Shown here one piece after another: positions 53,628-62,051 of a DNA stretch of 64,000 bases. The translations under genes and the position numbers were made by a program. Source of the DNA: Rhodocyclus tenuis (lineage in GTDB: Bacteria; Pseudomonadota; Gammaproteobacteria; Burkholderiales; Rhodocyclaceae). The number at the start of each line of letters is the position of its first letter. The first letter of the stretch is position 1. The stretch is taken from NCBI RefSeq assembly GCF_014197755.1, contig NZ_JACIGE010000004.1:186001-250000 (forward strand), read 5' to 3'. Below the pieces are notes generated by a model. That model was not told where the DNA came from and did not search any database. It was given only the letters and a program-made list of their open reading frames with translations.

Positions 53628-54338
53628 TCAGGCCTGCAGCAGAAATACTGCGGGCCGGCGTTCAATGTCCGGCGGACCCAGCCGGCGCCATTCGGCAAGC
53701 GTCCGCGTGGCAAGATACTCGCTCGGCAGGGTGATATCGGCGGCGATACAGAGGCGTGATGTCTCAGCGCAGGCGGCGAGCATCGCAGCGAACAGCTGCC
53801 GGTTGCGATACGGCGTTTCGATGAAAATCTGCGTCCGCACTTGCCGCCGCGATTCTCTTTCCAGTTCGCGCAAACGTTGCGCACGCGCCTCGTCCTTGAC
53901 CGGCAGATAGCCATGGAAGGCGAACTGCTGTCCGCACAGTCCTGACGCCATCAGGGCGAGTAGTAGCGACGACGGGCCGACCAATGGAACGACACGGATT
54001 GCGTGCTGGTGTGCCAGTTCGACCAGCGCTGCGCCGGGATCTGCAACGCCCGGGCAGCCGGCTTCGGAGACCAGGCCGACGTCATTACCGCTCAGAAGGG
54101 GTTGCAGCAGCGCCGGCAAATCGGCCGGACGCGTGTGCTCGTTGAGTTCGTGAATGGCGATTTCGGCCAGCGGCCGTGTGACAGGCAAGCTCTTCAGGAA
54201 AGCGCGCGCGCTCTTGGCATTTTCGGCAACAAAAAAGGCGAGGCTTTGTGCGGTGGCGAGCACCGTGGCTGGCAGGACCGCTACCGGTGCTGTTGGACCC
54301 AAGGGTACCGGGATCAGATAAAGTGTGCCAATCTTCAC
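53628..54338 (-). CDS. Tetrapyrrole-methylase-fold methyltransferase, RsmI-like
   Basis: 236 residues from a GTG start. The fold is shown by GTLYLIPVPLG, VGLVSEAGCPGVADPGAALV, VVPLVGPSSLLLALMASGL, FAFHGYLPVKDEAR and IFIETPYRNRQLF. This matches the SAM-dependent family that includes RsmI (16S rRNA C1402 2'-O-methylation), but the N-terminal segment (FFVAENAKSARAFLK) differs from the usual AEDTRVTRKLL. It is likely a divergent paralogue of RsmI with an unassigned substrate. It follows maf on the same strand after 33 bases. Confidence 0.8.
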   Translation of the reverse strand: MKIGTLYLIPVPLGPTAPVAVLPATVLATAQSLAFFVAENAKSARAFLKSLPVTRPLAEIAIHELNEHTRPADLPALLQPLLSGNDVGLVSEAGCPGVADPGAALVELAHQHAIRVVPLVGPSSLLLALMASGLCGQQFAFHGYLPVKDEARAQRLRELERESRRQVRTQIFIETPYRNRQLFAAMLAACAETSRLCIAADITLPSEYLATRTLAEWRRLGPPDIERRPAVFLLQA

Positions 54339-54371
54339 AATATGGGTGAGAAGTGAGCCGTAATACTATGA

Positions 54372-54956
54372 TTAAATAATGTTAACGCCTTCTTCGATAA
54401 GCATGTCGCAAAGCGCGATCAGCGGCAGGCCGATCAGCGCATTGGGGTCTTCGCCTTCCATCCGGTCGATCAGTGCGATGCCGAGACCTTCCGACTTGGC
54501 ACTGCCAGCGCAGTTGTAGGGCTGTTCGCGATGCAGGTAGCGCTCGATGGCGGCGTCGTCGACCTGGCGAAAGCCGACCAGCGTCGGCACGCCACGTAGC
54601 TGCACGCGCCCGCTCGCAGCATTGAACAGGCACAGTCCGGTGAAGAAATTTACCTGACGACCGCGCAAGTTCTGCAACTGGCGAACGGCGTTGGCATGAT
54701 TGCCGGGCTTGCCGAAAATCTGTCCGTCGAGGCAGGCGACCTGATCGCTGCCGATGATCAGCGCCGACGGGAAACGGGCGGCAACAGCGCGCGCCTTGGC
54801 TTCGGCCAGGCGCAGGGCAGTCGCTTCCGGCGACTCGCCGGCGAGCGCGCTTTCATCGACGTCCGGATTGGCAGTAGTGAAAGGCAGGCCAAGACGGGCG
54901 AGCAGTTCACGGCGGAACGGCGAGGTCGAGGCGAGGACGAGCGGTGACGTATTCAT
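54372..54956 (-). CDS. maf: Maf-like nucleotide pyrophosphatase (YceF type)
   Basis: A 194-residue Maf/HAM1-fold enzyme. [21 protein letters not shown] at the start, [19 protein letters not shown] in the middle and the [24 protein letters not shown] end are typical of the YceF subgroup, which in E. coli hydrolyses m7GTP. Its position next to yceD and rpmF, on the opposite strand, matches the E. coli order yceF–yceD–rpmF. Confidence 0.93.
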   Translation of the reverse strand: MNTSPLVLASTSPFRRELLARLGLPFTTANPDVDESALAGESPEATALRLAEAKARAVAARFPSALIIGSDQVACLDGQIFGKPGNHANAVRQLQNLRGRQVNFFTGLCLFNAASGRVQLRGVPTLVGFRQVDDAAIERYLHREQPYNCAGSAKSEGLGIALIDRMEGEDPNALIGLPLIALCDMLIEEGVNII

Positions 54957-55251
54957 GGCGAGTCAGAAAGCAGGCGCAGGGAAGGGTGAGTCGGCCCACA
55001 GTGAGGGGGCGGAATGTCTGAATGCGGTGGCAAAGGTCCGGTGCTTGCCGCGTTACATGACCGGGCGGGCTGCGGTGCCGGCTTCGGGCCATGGCTGGGT
55101 TTCTGCGCGGCCGGCAAATTCGCGCGAGGGGCGGCAATTGAGATGTCTTCAGCCCGTTCGGGTGAGCTGCCTGTCAGCCGGCGCCTGATGCGCGCAATAT
55201 GCTCAGACGCTGCTGGACTTCGAAAGCCGAAAATAATATCATGCGCCCCCT
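54957..55251. other. Divergent spacer between maf and yceD
   Basis: 295 bases with no gene. The only clear signal is a TAATAT -10 element near the yceD start. Confidence 0.4.
55234..55239 (+). promoter_or_regulatory. Candidate -10 element of yceD
   Basis: TAATAT ends 12 bases before the yceD ATG. If used, transcription starts about 5 bases before the ATG and the mRNA is almost leaderless, in keeping with the lack of a Shine–Dalgarno sequence. The -35 is weak. Confidence 0.45.
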
Positions 55252-55746
55252 ATGTCGCAACAGATCGTGATTGACAGTCTGGCATTCGTGCAGGAAGCAG
55301 GTTCGCTGCAGGGCGAATTGCGGATTGCGCAACTGTCCCGGACCCACGACTGGCTGGCGCAAACCAGCGGTGCCGTTGCCTATCGCGTAAGCGCGGTGAG
55401 TGGCGAGCGTGGTCAGTCGCAGCTGAAGATTGAGGTCGATGGAGTGCTTCAGTTGCGTTGTCAGCGTTGTCTGGAAGCGATGGAGTATTCCTTGCAACTG
55501 AACAGCCGCATCGAGTTGGTCAGTAGCGAAGCAGAGATAACGCAGGAAGAGCTCGAAGACGATTCGAGGGATTATCTTCCGGCGCAGCAGGAACTCGACG
55601 TTGTGGCGCTGATCGAGGACGAGATCATTCTCGCCCTGCCGTTTGCGCCACGACATGAAAGTTGTTCTGTGCCCTTAGCCGGGCCGAGAACCAGTAAAGT
55701 TTTACCCTTTGCCGCGCTGGCAGCCCTCAAGGGCAAGCCGGCCTGA
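55252..55746 (+). CDS. yceD: YceD/DUF177 family protein
   Basis: A 164-residue DUF177 protein. The CxxC motif in LQLRCQRCLEAMEYSLQL and a later cysteine in HESCSVPLAG resemble the family, as does the acidic stretch EDDSRDYLPAQQELDVVALIEDE. Bacterial YceD is thought to assist 23S rRNA or ribosome large-subunit maturation and is almost always encoded directly before rpmF. The ATG has no Shine–Dalgarno sequence. rpmF follows after 21 bases. Confidence 0.93.
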   Translation: MSQQIVIDSLAFVQEAGSLQGELRIAQLSRTHDWLAQTSGAVAYRVSAVSGERGQSQLKIEVDGVLQLRCQRCLEAMEYSLQLNSRIELVSSEAEITQEELEDDSRDYLPAQQELDVVALIEDEIILALPFAPRHESCSVPLAGPRTSKVLPFAALAALKGKPA

Positions 55747-55767
55747 ATTTGACGACAGGAGCAAGTC

Positions 55768-55947
55768 ATGGCTGTTCAACAGAACAAGAAGTCCCCCTCG
55801 AAGCGCGGTATGCACCGTGCGCACGATTTTCTGACCAACCCGCCGCTGGCTGTTGAAGCGACGACGGGCGAGGTGCACCTGCGCCATCACGTCAGCCCCT
55901 CGGGTACCTATCGCGGCAAGAAGGTCGTCAAGGCCAAGGGCGAGTAA
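55768..55947 (+). CDS. rpmF: 50S ribosomal protein L32
   Basis: 59 residues: [20 protein letters not shown], then [17 protein letters not shown] near the end. This is the cysteine-free form of L32, without the zinc ribbon, as is normal in many proteobacteria. ACAGGAG precedes the ATG. An intrinsic terminator follows the gene and separates it from plsX. Confidence 0.97.
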   Translation: MAVQQNKKSPSKRGMHRAHDFLTNPPLAVEATTGEVHLRHHVSPSGTYRGKKVVKAKGE

Positions 55948-55959
55948 GCTGCCGGATTC

Positions 55960-56004
55960 GGGCAGGCAGGCCGCCTATCGGGCGTGCCGCCTGCCCTTTC
56001 TTTT
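55960..56004 (+). terminator. Intrinsic terminator after rpmF
   Basis: GGGCAGGC-A-GGC pairs with GCCGCCTGCCC (11 bp with one bulged A) around a 14-base loop, followed by TTTCTTTT. It begins 13 bases after the rpmF stop and ends 14 bases before plsX, so it should reduce read-through into the lipid genes. Confidence 0.8.
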
Positions 56005-56017
56005 GCGCATTTAATTC

Positions 56018-57031
56018 ATGACCATTACTGTCGCCATTGATTGCATGGGCGGAGATCACGGCCCGGCAGTCACGGTTCCGGCGGCACTCGCTTTCGTCCG
56101 CGCTAACGCGGATGCCCGCGTCGTCCTCGTCGGTCCGGAAGAGACGCTCCGCTCCTGTCTGGGTGGCGCGGTTCATGAGCGCGTGACTCTGCGTCATGCG
56201 ACTCAGGTAGTGGGCATGGACGAGCCGCCTTCGCTCGCCTTGCGCAGCAAGAAGGATTCGTCGATGCGCGTAGCGATCGATCTGGTGCGTCAGGGCGAGG
56301 CCGATGCCTGCGTTTCTGCCGGCAATACCGGTGCGCTGATGGCGATTTCGCGCTTCGTACTGAAGATGCTGCCCGGTATCGACCGGCCGGCAATCTGTGC
56401 GGCCTTGCCGACGATGACCGGCCACACGCACGTGCTTGACCTCGGCGCGAACGTCGACTGTTCGCCGGAGCATCTGCTGCAGTTCGGTCTGATGGGCGCG
56501 TCGCTGGTCAGTGCGATCGAGCACCATGAGCGGCCGACGGTCGGCATCCTCAACATCGGCGAGGAAGAGATCAAGGGCAACGACGTCGTCAAGCGCGCCG
56601 CCGAGTTGCTGCGTGACTCCGGGCTCAATTTCATCGGCAACGTCGAAGGCGACGGCCTGTACAAGGGTGACGCCGAAGTTGTCGTGTGTGACGGCTTCGT
56701 CGGCAATGTTGCCTTGAAGTCGTCGGAGGGGCTGGCGCAGATGCTCGGCGCTTTTCTGCGCGAGGAATTCGGACGCAGCACCCTGTCGCGCATCGCCGCG
56801 CTGCTGGCCATGCCGGTACTCAAGCGCTTCAAGAACCGGCTTGATCACCGGCGTTACAACGGTGCCTGTCTGCTCGGCCTGAAGGGGATTGTCGTCAAGA
56901 GTCACGGCTCGGCCGACGTCTTCGGCTACGGTTTTGCCATCAGTCGCGCTGCCGATGCGGCACGCACCGGCGTTCTTGCCCGCATCAGCGAGCGCGTCGC
57001 GCAACTGCACCCGCAACTGGAGACCGCCTGA
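56018..57031 (+). CDS. plsX: Phosphate acyltransferase PlsX
   Basis: A 337-residue enzyme that makes acyl-phosphate from acyl-ACP for phospholipid synthesis. [55 protein letters not shown] in pieces, and [21 protein letters not shown] are typical. No strong Shine–Dalgarno sequence is seen; the gene lies behind a terminator and may have its own promoter in the rpmF region. Its stop overlaps the fabH ATG by one base. Confidence 0.97.
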   Translation: MTITVAIDCMGGDHGPAVTVPAALAFVRANADARVVLVGPEETLRSCLGGAVHERVTLRHATQVVGMDEPPSLALRSKKDSSMRVAIDLVRQGEADACVSAGNTGALMAISRFVLKMLPGIDRPAICAALPTMTGHTHVLDLGANVDCSPEHLLQFGLMGASLVSAIEHHERPTVGILNIGEEEIKGNDVVKRAAELLRDSGLNFIGNVEGDGLYKGDAEVVVCDGFVGNVALKSSEGLAQMLGAFLREEFGRSTLSRIAALLAMPVLKRFKNRLDHRRYNGACLLGLKGIVVKSHGSADVFGYGFAISRAADAARTGVLARISERVAQLHPQLETA

Positions 57032-57990
57032 TGTTCGCCAGAATCGCCGGTACGGGTAGCTACCTGCCCGGAACGCCCGTCACCAATGACGATCTCGTGG
57101 CGCGCGGTATCGATACCAGCGATGAGTGGATTGCGACGCGCACCGGCATCCGCTCGCGCCATCTGGCGCCGCCGGAAACCAGCAGCAGCGATCTTGCCTA
57201 CGAAGCCAGCCTGCGCGCGCTCGCCAGCGCCGGTGTCGATGCGTCGGAAATCGACCTGATCGTCGTCGCCACGTCGACGCCCGATTACGTCTTTCCCAGC
57301 GTCGCCTGCCTGCTGCAGGGACGCCTTGGCAACCGTGGCGCCACGGCCTTTGACGTGCAGGCTGTGTGTAGCGGCTTTATCTATGCGCTGACCATCGCCG
57401 AGAAGTTTATCCGCGCCGGCGGTCATCGCCGCGCGCTGGTCGTCGGCGCCGAAGTCTTTTCGCGCATTCTCGACTGGCAGGATCGTTCGACCTGCGTGCT
57501 CTTTGGTGATGGCGCTGGCGCCGTCGTCCTGGAGGCCGCCGAAAAGCCGGGAATCCTGGCTTCGGCGCTGCACGCCGATGGCGCGCACCACGGCATCCTC
57601 TCGGTTCCCGGCAACGTCTGTGGCGGGAAGGTGATCGGCGATCCCTTCCTGCGCATGGACGGTCAGGCGGTCTTCCGTTTCGCGGTGCGCGTTCTCTCGG
57701 AAGTGGCCGGCGAATGCTGCGCCAGCGCTGGCGTTGCGCCGGCCGACATCGACTGGCTGATCCCGCATCAGGCCAATATGCGCATCATCGAGGCGACGGC
57801 GCGCAAGCTCGGTCTGGGCATGGAGCGCGTGATCGTCACGGTGGATGATCATGGCAATACCTCGGCAGCGTCGGTGCCGCTGGCGCTTGACGCCGCAGTG
57901 CGCGATGGCCGTGTGCAACGCGGACAGAAAGTGCTGCTTGAAGGTGTCGGTGGCGGCTTTACCTGGGGTGCCGTCCTGCTTGAGTTTTAG
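57031..57990 (+). CDS. fabH: Beta-ketoacyl-ACP synthase III
   Basis: 319 residues. Starts fatty acid synthesis by condensing acetyl-CoA with malonyl-ACP. [15 protein letters not shown] at the N terminus, the catalytic Cys in [17 protein letters not shown], His in [16 protein letters not shown] and Asn in [17 protein letters not shown] form the thiolase triad. [13 protein letters not shown] ends the protein. It overlaps plsX by one base. Confidence 0.98.
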   Translation: MFARIAGTGSYLPGTPVTNDDLVARGIDTSDEWIATRTGIRSRHLAPPETSSSDLAYEASLRALASAGVDASEIDLIVVATSTPDYVFPSVACLLQGRLGNRGATAFDVQAVCSGFIYALTIAEKFIRAGGHRRALVVGAEVFSRILDWQDRSTCVLFGDGAGAVVLEAAEKPGILASALHADGAHHGILSVPGNVCGGKVIGDPFLRMDGQAVFRFAVRVLSEVAGECCASAGVAPADIDWLIPHQANMRIIEATARKLGLGMERVIVTVDDHGNTSAASVPLALDAAVRDGRVQRGQKVLLEGVGGGFTWGAVLLEF

Positions 57991-58088
57991 ACGCGACAGT
58001 CTGCTGCCGCTGCGGGCAGGGTGCTGGCCGGGTCGTTTTGCTTGAATACTGTTTTCGCTGTCTTGCCAATGCTTGTGGGGAGTCTCAG

Positions 58089-59030
58089 TTGACATTCGCT
58101 TTCGTATTTCCGGGGCAGGGTTCGCAGTCGGTGGGCATGATGGCCGCCTACGGCGACGCTGCCATCGTCCGTTCAACGTTTGCCGAAGCTTCGGCCGCGC
58201 TCGGTGAAGACCTCTGGCAACTGGTTGCCGAGGGGCCAGCCGAAGCGCTCGCGCTGACCGTCAACACGCAACCGGTGATGCTGACCGCCGGCATTGCCGC
58301 CTATCGCCTGTGGCTCGAGAAGGGTGGTCGCGAGCCGGCGGTGCTGGCCGGACACAGCCTTGGCGAATACGCCGCGCTGGTCGCCGCTGGCGTCATCGAG
58401 TTCGCCGATGCGGTGCCGTTGGTGCGTTTGCGCGCTGCGGCGATGCAGGAAGCTGTACCGGCCGGAACCGGCGCCATGGCGGCGATCCTCGGCCTCGACG
58501 ACGAAGGAATCAGCGCTGCCTGCGCCGAAGCTGCGGCCGCAGTTGGCGGCGGCGAAGTCGTTGAGGCGGTCAATTTCAACGCGCCCGGACAGACGGTGAT
58601 CGCCGGCAACAAAGCCGCGGTCGAAGCCGCCTGCGCGCTGTGCAAGACGCGTGGTGCCAAGCGCGCGGTGCTGCTGCCGGTCTCGGCACCATTCCATTCT
58701 TCGCTGATGCGTCCGGCGGCCGAACGGCTGGCCGTCGGTCTGGCGTCAGTCAAATTTGCCGCGCCGCGCATCCCGGTAGTCAATAACGTTGATGCGCGCG
58801 TCGAAAGCGATCCGGAAGTGATTCGCGCCGCCCTCGTTCGCCAGGCGTGTTCGCCGGTGCGCTGGGTCGACAGCATCCGGGCGATCGCCGCGCTTGGCGT
58901 CGGCACGATCGCCGAATGCGGTCCGGGCAAGGTTCTCGCCGGTCTGAGCAAGCGATGCGCCGATGGCGTCACGGGGCTTGCACTTGCCGATCTGGCTGCC
59001 ATCGAGGCAGCGCTGTCTACGCTGGAGTAA
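58089..59030 (+). CDS. fabD: Malonyl-CoA:ACP transacylase
   Basis: 313 residues from a TTG start, chosen because GGGGAG lies 7 bases upstream and the protein then begins with the usual TFAFVFPGQGSQSVGMM. Transfers malonyl groups to ACP. The catalytic Ser is in LAGHSLGEYAALVAAG, with Arg in VRLRAAAMQEA and His in PVSAPFHSSLMRPA; VVNNVDAR and ECGPGKVLAGL complete the fold. A 98-base gap separates it from fabH. Confidence 0.97.
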   Translation: MTFAFVFPGQGSQSVGMMAAYGDAAIVRSTFAEASAALGEDLWQLVAEGPAEALALTVNTQPVMLTAGIAAYRLWLEKGGREPAVLAGHSLGEYAALVAAGVIEFADAVPLVRLRAAAMQEAVPAGTGAMAAILGLDDEGISAACAEAAAAVGGGEVVEAVNFNAPGQTVIAGNKAAVEAACALCKTRGAKRAVLLPVSAPFHSSLMRPAAERLAVGLASVKFAAPRIPVVNNVDARVESDPEVIRAALVRQACSPVRWVDSIRAIAALGVGTIAECGPGKVLAGLSKRCADGVTGLALADLAAIEAALSTLE

Positions 59031-59036
59031 TTCCCG

Positions 59037-59777
59037 ATGCTCAACGGAAAAGTTGCACTCGTCACCGGCGCTTCGCGTGGCATCGGTCAGGCCATTGCGC
59101 TTGAGCTGGGCCGTCTCGGCGCGACCATCGTCGGTACCGCGACCAGCGAGGAGGGCGCAGCCCGCATCAGTGCCTATCTTGCTCTTGCCGGAGTCAAGGG
59201 CGAGGGGGCCGTGCTTGAGGTTCGCGACCAGGCACAGATCGAGGCGGTGCTCGGACAGATCGAAAAGACGCATGGCGCCGTCGGTATTCTGGTCAACAAC
59301 GCTGGCATCACGCGCGACAATCTGGCCCTGCGCATGAAGGAAGAAGAGTGGGATGCGGTGCTCGACACTAACCTGAAAGCCGTCTTCCGCCTGTCGAAGG
59401 CGGTGATGCGCGGCATGATGAAGGCACGCAACGGGCGCATCATCAACGTGACTTCGGTGGTCGGTCACTCCGGCAATCCGGGACAGGCGAACTATTGCGC
59501 CGCCAAGGCGGGCGTTGCCGGCATGAGCCGCTCGCTGGCACGCGAACTCGGCAGCCGCAACATTACGGTCAATTGCGTTGCGCCGGGCCTGATCGCCACC
59601 GACATGACGCACGCGCTTGACGAAAAATTGAAAGAGTCGATGCTGGCGGGTATTCCGCTGGCGCGCCTCGGTACTCCGGGAGACGTGGCGGCAGCGGTCG
59701 CCTTCCTGGCATCGCCGGGCGCGGCTTACATTACCGGCACGACGATTCACGTCAACGGTGGCATGGTGATGGAGTAA
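59037..59777 (+). CDS. fabG: 3-oxoacyl-ACP reductase
   Basis: A 246-residue short-chain dehydrogenase that reduces 3-oxoacyl-ACP with NADPH. Cofactor motif VTGASRGIGQAIALELG, structural NNAGITRDNLALRMKEEEWD, catalytic Ser and Tyr/Lys in NVTSVVGHSGNPGQANYCAAKAG and the C-terminal GTTIHVNGGMVME are intact. It follows fabD after 6 bases. Confidence 0.98.
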   Translation: MLNGKVALVTGASRGIGQAIALELGRLGATIVGTATSEEGAARISAYLALAGVKGEGAVLEVRDQAQIEAVLGQIEKTHGAVGILVNNAGITRDNLALRMKEEEWDAVLDTNLKAVFRLSKAVMRGMMKARNGRIINVTSVVGHSGNPGQANYCAAKAGVAGMSRSLARELGSRNITVNCVAPGLIATDMTHALDEKLKESMLAGIPLARLGTPGDVAAAVAFLASPGAAYITGTTIHVNGGMVME

Positions 59778-59804
59778 AAGGTGTTGTGGACGGCCGGTGA
59801 GCAT

Positions 59805-59833
59805 TTGGTGCGCGTCGGTCGATTTGGTAGAAT
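59805..59833 (+). promoter_or_regulatory. Candidate acpP promoter
   Basis: TTGGTG (59805–59810), a 17-base spacer and TAGAAT (59828–59833). It gives acpP its own start site inside the fab cluster, with a leader of about 40 bases. Confidence 0.6.
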
Positions 59834-59878
59834 GCTGCGGTTTGATTCAAACCGGCAATCAGGGAAGGAGCCCTAAAA

Positions 59879-60115
59879 ATGGAAAACATTGAACAGCGCG
59901 TCAAGAAGATCGTTGCCGAACAACTCGGTGTGAATGAGGCTGACATCAAGAACGAATCCTCGTTCGTTGACGATCTCGGTGCAGACTCGCTGGATACGGT
60001 TGAACTGGTGATGGCGCTCGAAGAAGAATTCGAGTGTGAGATTCCCGACGAAGAAGCCGAGAAGATCACGACGGTTCAGCAAGCCATCGACTACGTCGTC
60101 GCTCACCCGAAGTAA
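59879..60115 (+). CDS. acpP: Acyl carrier protein
   Basis: 78 residues, acidic. The phosphopantetheine-attachment Ser is in [38 protein letters not shown] starts helix I. AAGGAG precedes the ATG. It is normally one of the most abundant proteins, which fits its own promoter upstream and the hairpin after the stop. Confidence 0.98.
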   Translation: MENIEQRVKKIVAEQLGVNEADIKNESSFVDDLGADSLDTVELVMALEEEFECEIPDEEAEKITTVQQAIDYVVAHPK

Positions 60116-60122
60116 TTGTTGT

Positions 60123-60200
60123 TGCGGGGAAATTTCCCGCAGTCTCGAAGCCGGGCCGGCTCTGTTCCGAGTGGCAGGTCCGGTTGCCGGCTTAGCCGGC
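60123..60200 (+). promoter_or_regulatory. Two hairpins in the acpP–fabF spacer
   Basis: TGCGGG/CCCGCA (60123–60141, 7 bases after the acpP stop) and GCCGGC-TTA-GCCGGC (60186–60200, followed by TTTG). Neither has a strong U-run. They may end a fraction of acpP transcripts or protect the 3' end, giving less fabF mRNA than acpP mRNA. Confidence 0.45.
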
Positions 60201-60319
60201 TTTGCATCGCGCGGACCGGTTTCTGGTGGATTATTTTCGGCAGATCCGCATCCGGCTGATTCATTTCATGTACCGTGCGCAGCAGTGTCCGGTCGTCCAT
60301 TTTTTTCCGGGAGCAGAAG

Positions 60320-61558
60320 TTGACGCGCCGAAGAGTAGTCATTACTGGCCTTGGTATCGTTTCTCCGGTCGGCAACTCCGTCGACGAGGCATGGCAGAAC
60401 ATTGTCGCCGGACGCTCGGGTATTGATCACATCAAGAGCTTCGACACGGCAAACTTTCCGGTAAAGATTGCCGGCGAGGTCAAGGGCTTCGACGTCTCCG
60501 AATACATCGCGCCGAAAGATGCGCGGCGGATGGATACTTTCATTCACTACGGGCTGGCGGCCGGTGTGCAGGCGATCCGCGATGCCGGTCTGGTGGCGCA
60601 CCCCGATGACGCGGAGCGCTTTGGCGTCGCTATCGGTTCGGGTATCGGTGGCCTGCCGCTGATCGAGTCGACGCACGACGACTATCTCGGCGGCGGTGTA
60701 CGCAAGGTTTCGCCGTTCTTCGTTCCCGGTTCGATCATCAACATGATCTCGGGCAACCTGTCGATCATGTACGGCTACAAGGGTCCGAACATCTCGCTGG
60801 TCACCGCCTGCAGCACCGGTACGCACAGCATTGGTGAAGCGGCGCGCATCATCGAGTACGGCGACGCCGACGTGATGATCGCCGGTGGTGCCGAATCGAC
60901 GGTGTCGCCGCTCGGCCTCGGTGGTTTCTGTGCCGCACGCGCGCTGTCGACGCGCAACGACGATCCGGCGACGGCGAGTCGCCCGTGGGATCGCGACCGC
61001 GACGGCTTTGTTCTCGGCGAAGGTGCCGGCGTTGTCGTGCTCGAAGAATTCGAACGTGCGCGCGCTCGTGGCGCTCGTATTTACGGCGAACTCGTCGGTT
61101 ATGGCCGTAGCGCCGACGCGCACCATATCACCGCGCCCTGTGACGACGGCGAGGGTGCTGCACGCTGTATGCTGGCCGCGCTGCGCAATGCCGGACTCAA
61201 TCCCGGTGACGTGCAATACCTCAACGCACACGGCACCTCGACGCCGCTCGGCGATCTCGCCGAGACGATCGCCGTCAAGCGTGCCTTCGGTGATTACGCC
61301 GGGAAACTGGTGGTCAATTCGACCAAGTCGATGACCGGGCACCTGCTCGGTGCCGCCGGTGGCATCGAGGCGGTGTTCTCGACACTCGCGATCTATCACC
61401 AGATCTCGCCGCCGACGATCAACATCTTCAACCAGGATGAGCGTTGCGGCCTCGATTATTGCGCCAACGAGGCGCGGTCGATGCCGATCGACGTGGCGCT
61501 GTCGAACTCCTTCGGCTTTGGTGGCACCAACGGAACGGTGGTCATCCGGCGGATCTGA
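60320..61558 (+). CDS. fabF: Beta-ketoacyl-ACP synthase II
   Basis: 412 residues from a TTG start supported by GGGAG upstream; the protein then begins LTRRRVVITGLGIVSPVGN as expected. Elongates acyl-ACPs and makes cis-vaccenate. Catalytic Cys in VTACSTGTHSIGEAARI, His in NAHGTSTPLGDLAE and in KSMTGHLLGAAGGIEAV, and the C-terminal NSFGFGGTNGTVVI loop are all intact. Confidence 0.98.
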   Translation: MTRRRVVITGLGIVSPVGNSVDEAWQNIVAGRSGIDHIKSFDTANFPVKIAGEVKGFDVSEYIAPKDARRMDTFIHYGLAAGVQAIRDAGLVAHPDDAERFGVAIGSGIGGLPLIESTHDDYLGGGVRKVSPFFVPGSIINMISGNLSIMYGYKGPNISLVTACSTGTHSIGEAARIIEYGDADVMIAGGAESTVSPLGLGGFCAARALSTRNDDPATASRPWDRDRDGFVLGEGAGVVVLEEFERARARGARIYGELVGYGRSADAHHITAPCDDGEGAARCMLAALRNAGLNPGDVQYLNAHGTSTPLGDLAETIAVKRAFGDYAGKLVVNSTKSMTGHLLGAAGGIEAVFSTLAIYHQISPPTINIFNQDERCGLDYCANEARSMPIDVALSNSFGFGGTNGTVVIRRI

Positions 61559-61570
61559 TCCGCAGACGGC

Positions 61571-61607
61571 CCCTTGCACCATCGACGCTGCTTCGATGGT
61601 GCAAGGG
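61571..61607 (+). terminator. Long inverted repeat after fabF
   Basis: A perfect 15-bp stem (CCCTTGCACCATCGA / TCGATGGTGCAAGGG) with a 7-base loop begins 12 bases after the fabF stop. It probably ends the fab transcript although no U-run follows. The right arm contains the likely ATG of ygfX (61596). Confidence 0.6.
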
Positions 61608-62051
61608 CCGAGCATCGTTCGGCTGCGCTCTTCGCGCAGCCTGCTCGTCTTCCTGACGGCATTTCATTGCCTCGCCGCGCTCAGCCTCTGGGCGCCCGCG
61701 TGGTCCATCTGGCTGGCGCTCTTGCTCAACGCGCTTGTTGGTCTGTCGCTGTGGCGCAGCACCCGGTCAGCGGACATCTCGGCCTTGCGTCTGGAAGCCA
61801 GTGGCCAGTTGTCGGTTGCCGACGCTTCGGGTGTGTGGCAAAGCGGCAAGGTGTCGCCAGACAGCGCCGTTCTACCGTTCCTGATCGTGCTTCGATGGTG
61901 CGGCCCGACGAGCGAGTCAGCGACGGTTGCTCGGCGCAGCCTGCGCACCCTGGTCCTGCCGGCCGACGCCCTGGTGGACGCCAGCCAGTTCCGCACATTG
62001 AGCGTCTGGCTGCGCTGGCGCGCCGGCGCTAGCGGCGCAAGGAACGCCTGA
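61596..62051 (+). CDS. ygfX: YgfX/CptA-like membrane protein
   Basis: 151 residues. Two close transmembrane helices ([19 protein letters not shown], then [15 protein letters not shown]) are followed by a cytosolic domain with [18 protein letters not shown] and [19 protein letters not shown]. This matches the YgfX family (PF07254), whose E. coli member acts on MreB/FtsZ as a toxin-like protein. The start is uncertain: the ATG lies in the arm of the inverted repeat and has no ribosome site. The 3' end overlaps the convergent nadB by 23 bases. No SdhE/CptB antitoxin gene is adjacent. Confidence 0.7.
   Translation: MVQGPSIVRLRSSRSLLVFLTAFHCLAALSLWAPAWSIWLALLLNALVGLSLWRSTRSADISALRLEASGQLSVADASGVWQSGKVSPDSAVLPFLIVLRWCGPTSESATVARRSLRTLVLPADALVDASQFRTLSVWLRWRAGASGARNA

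Noticed and set aside
61350-61595. Upstream extension of the ygfX frame into fabF
   Set aside because: It overlaps fabF by 209 bases and the extra residues look like out-of-frame translation; the ATG at 61596 gives the family's usual length.
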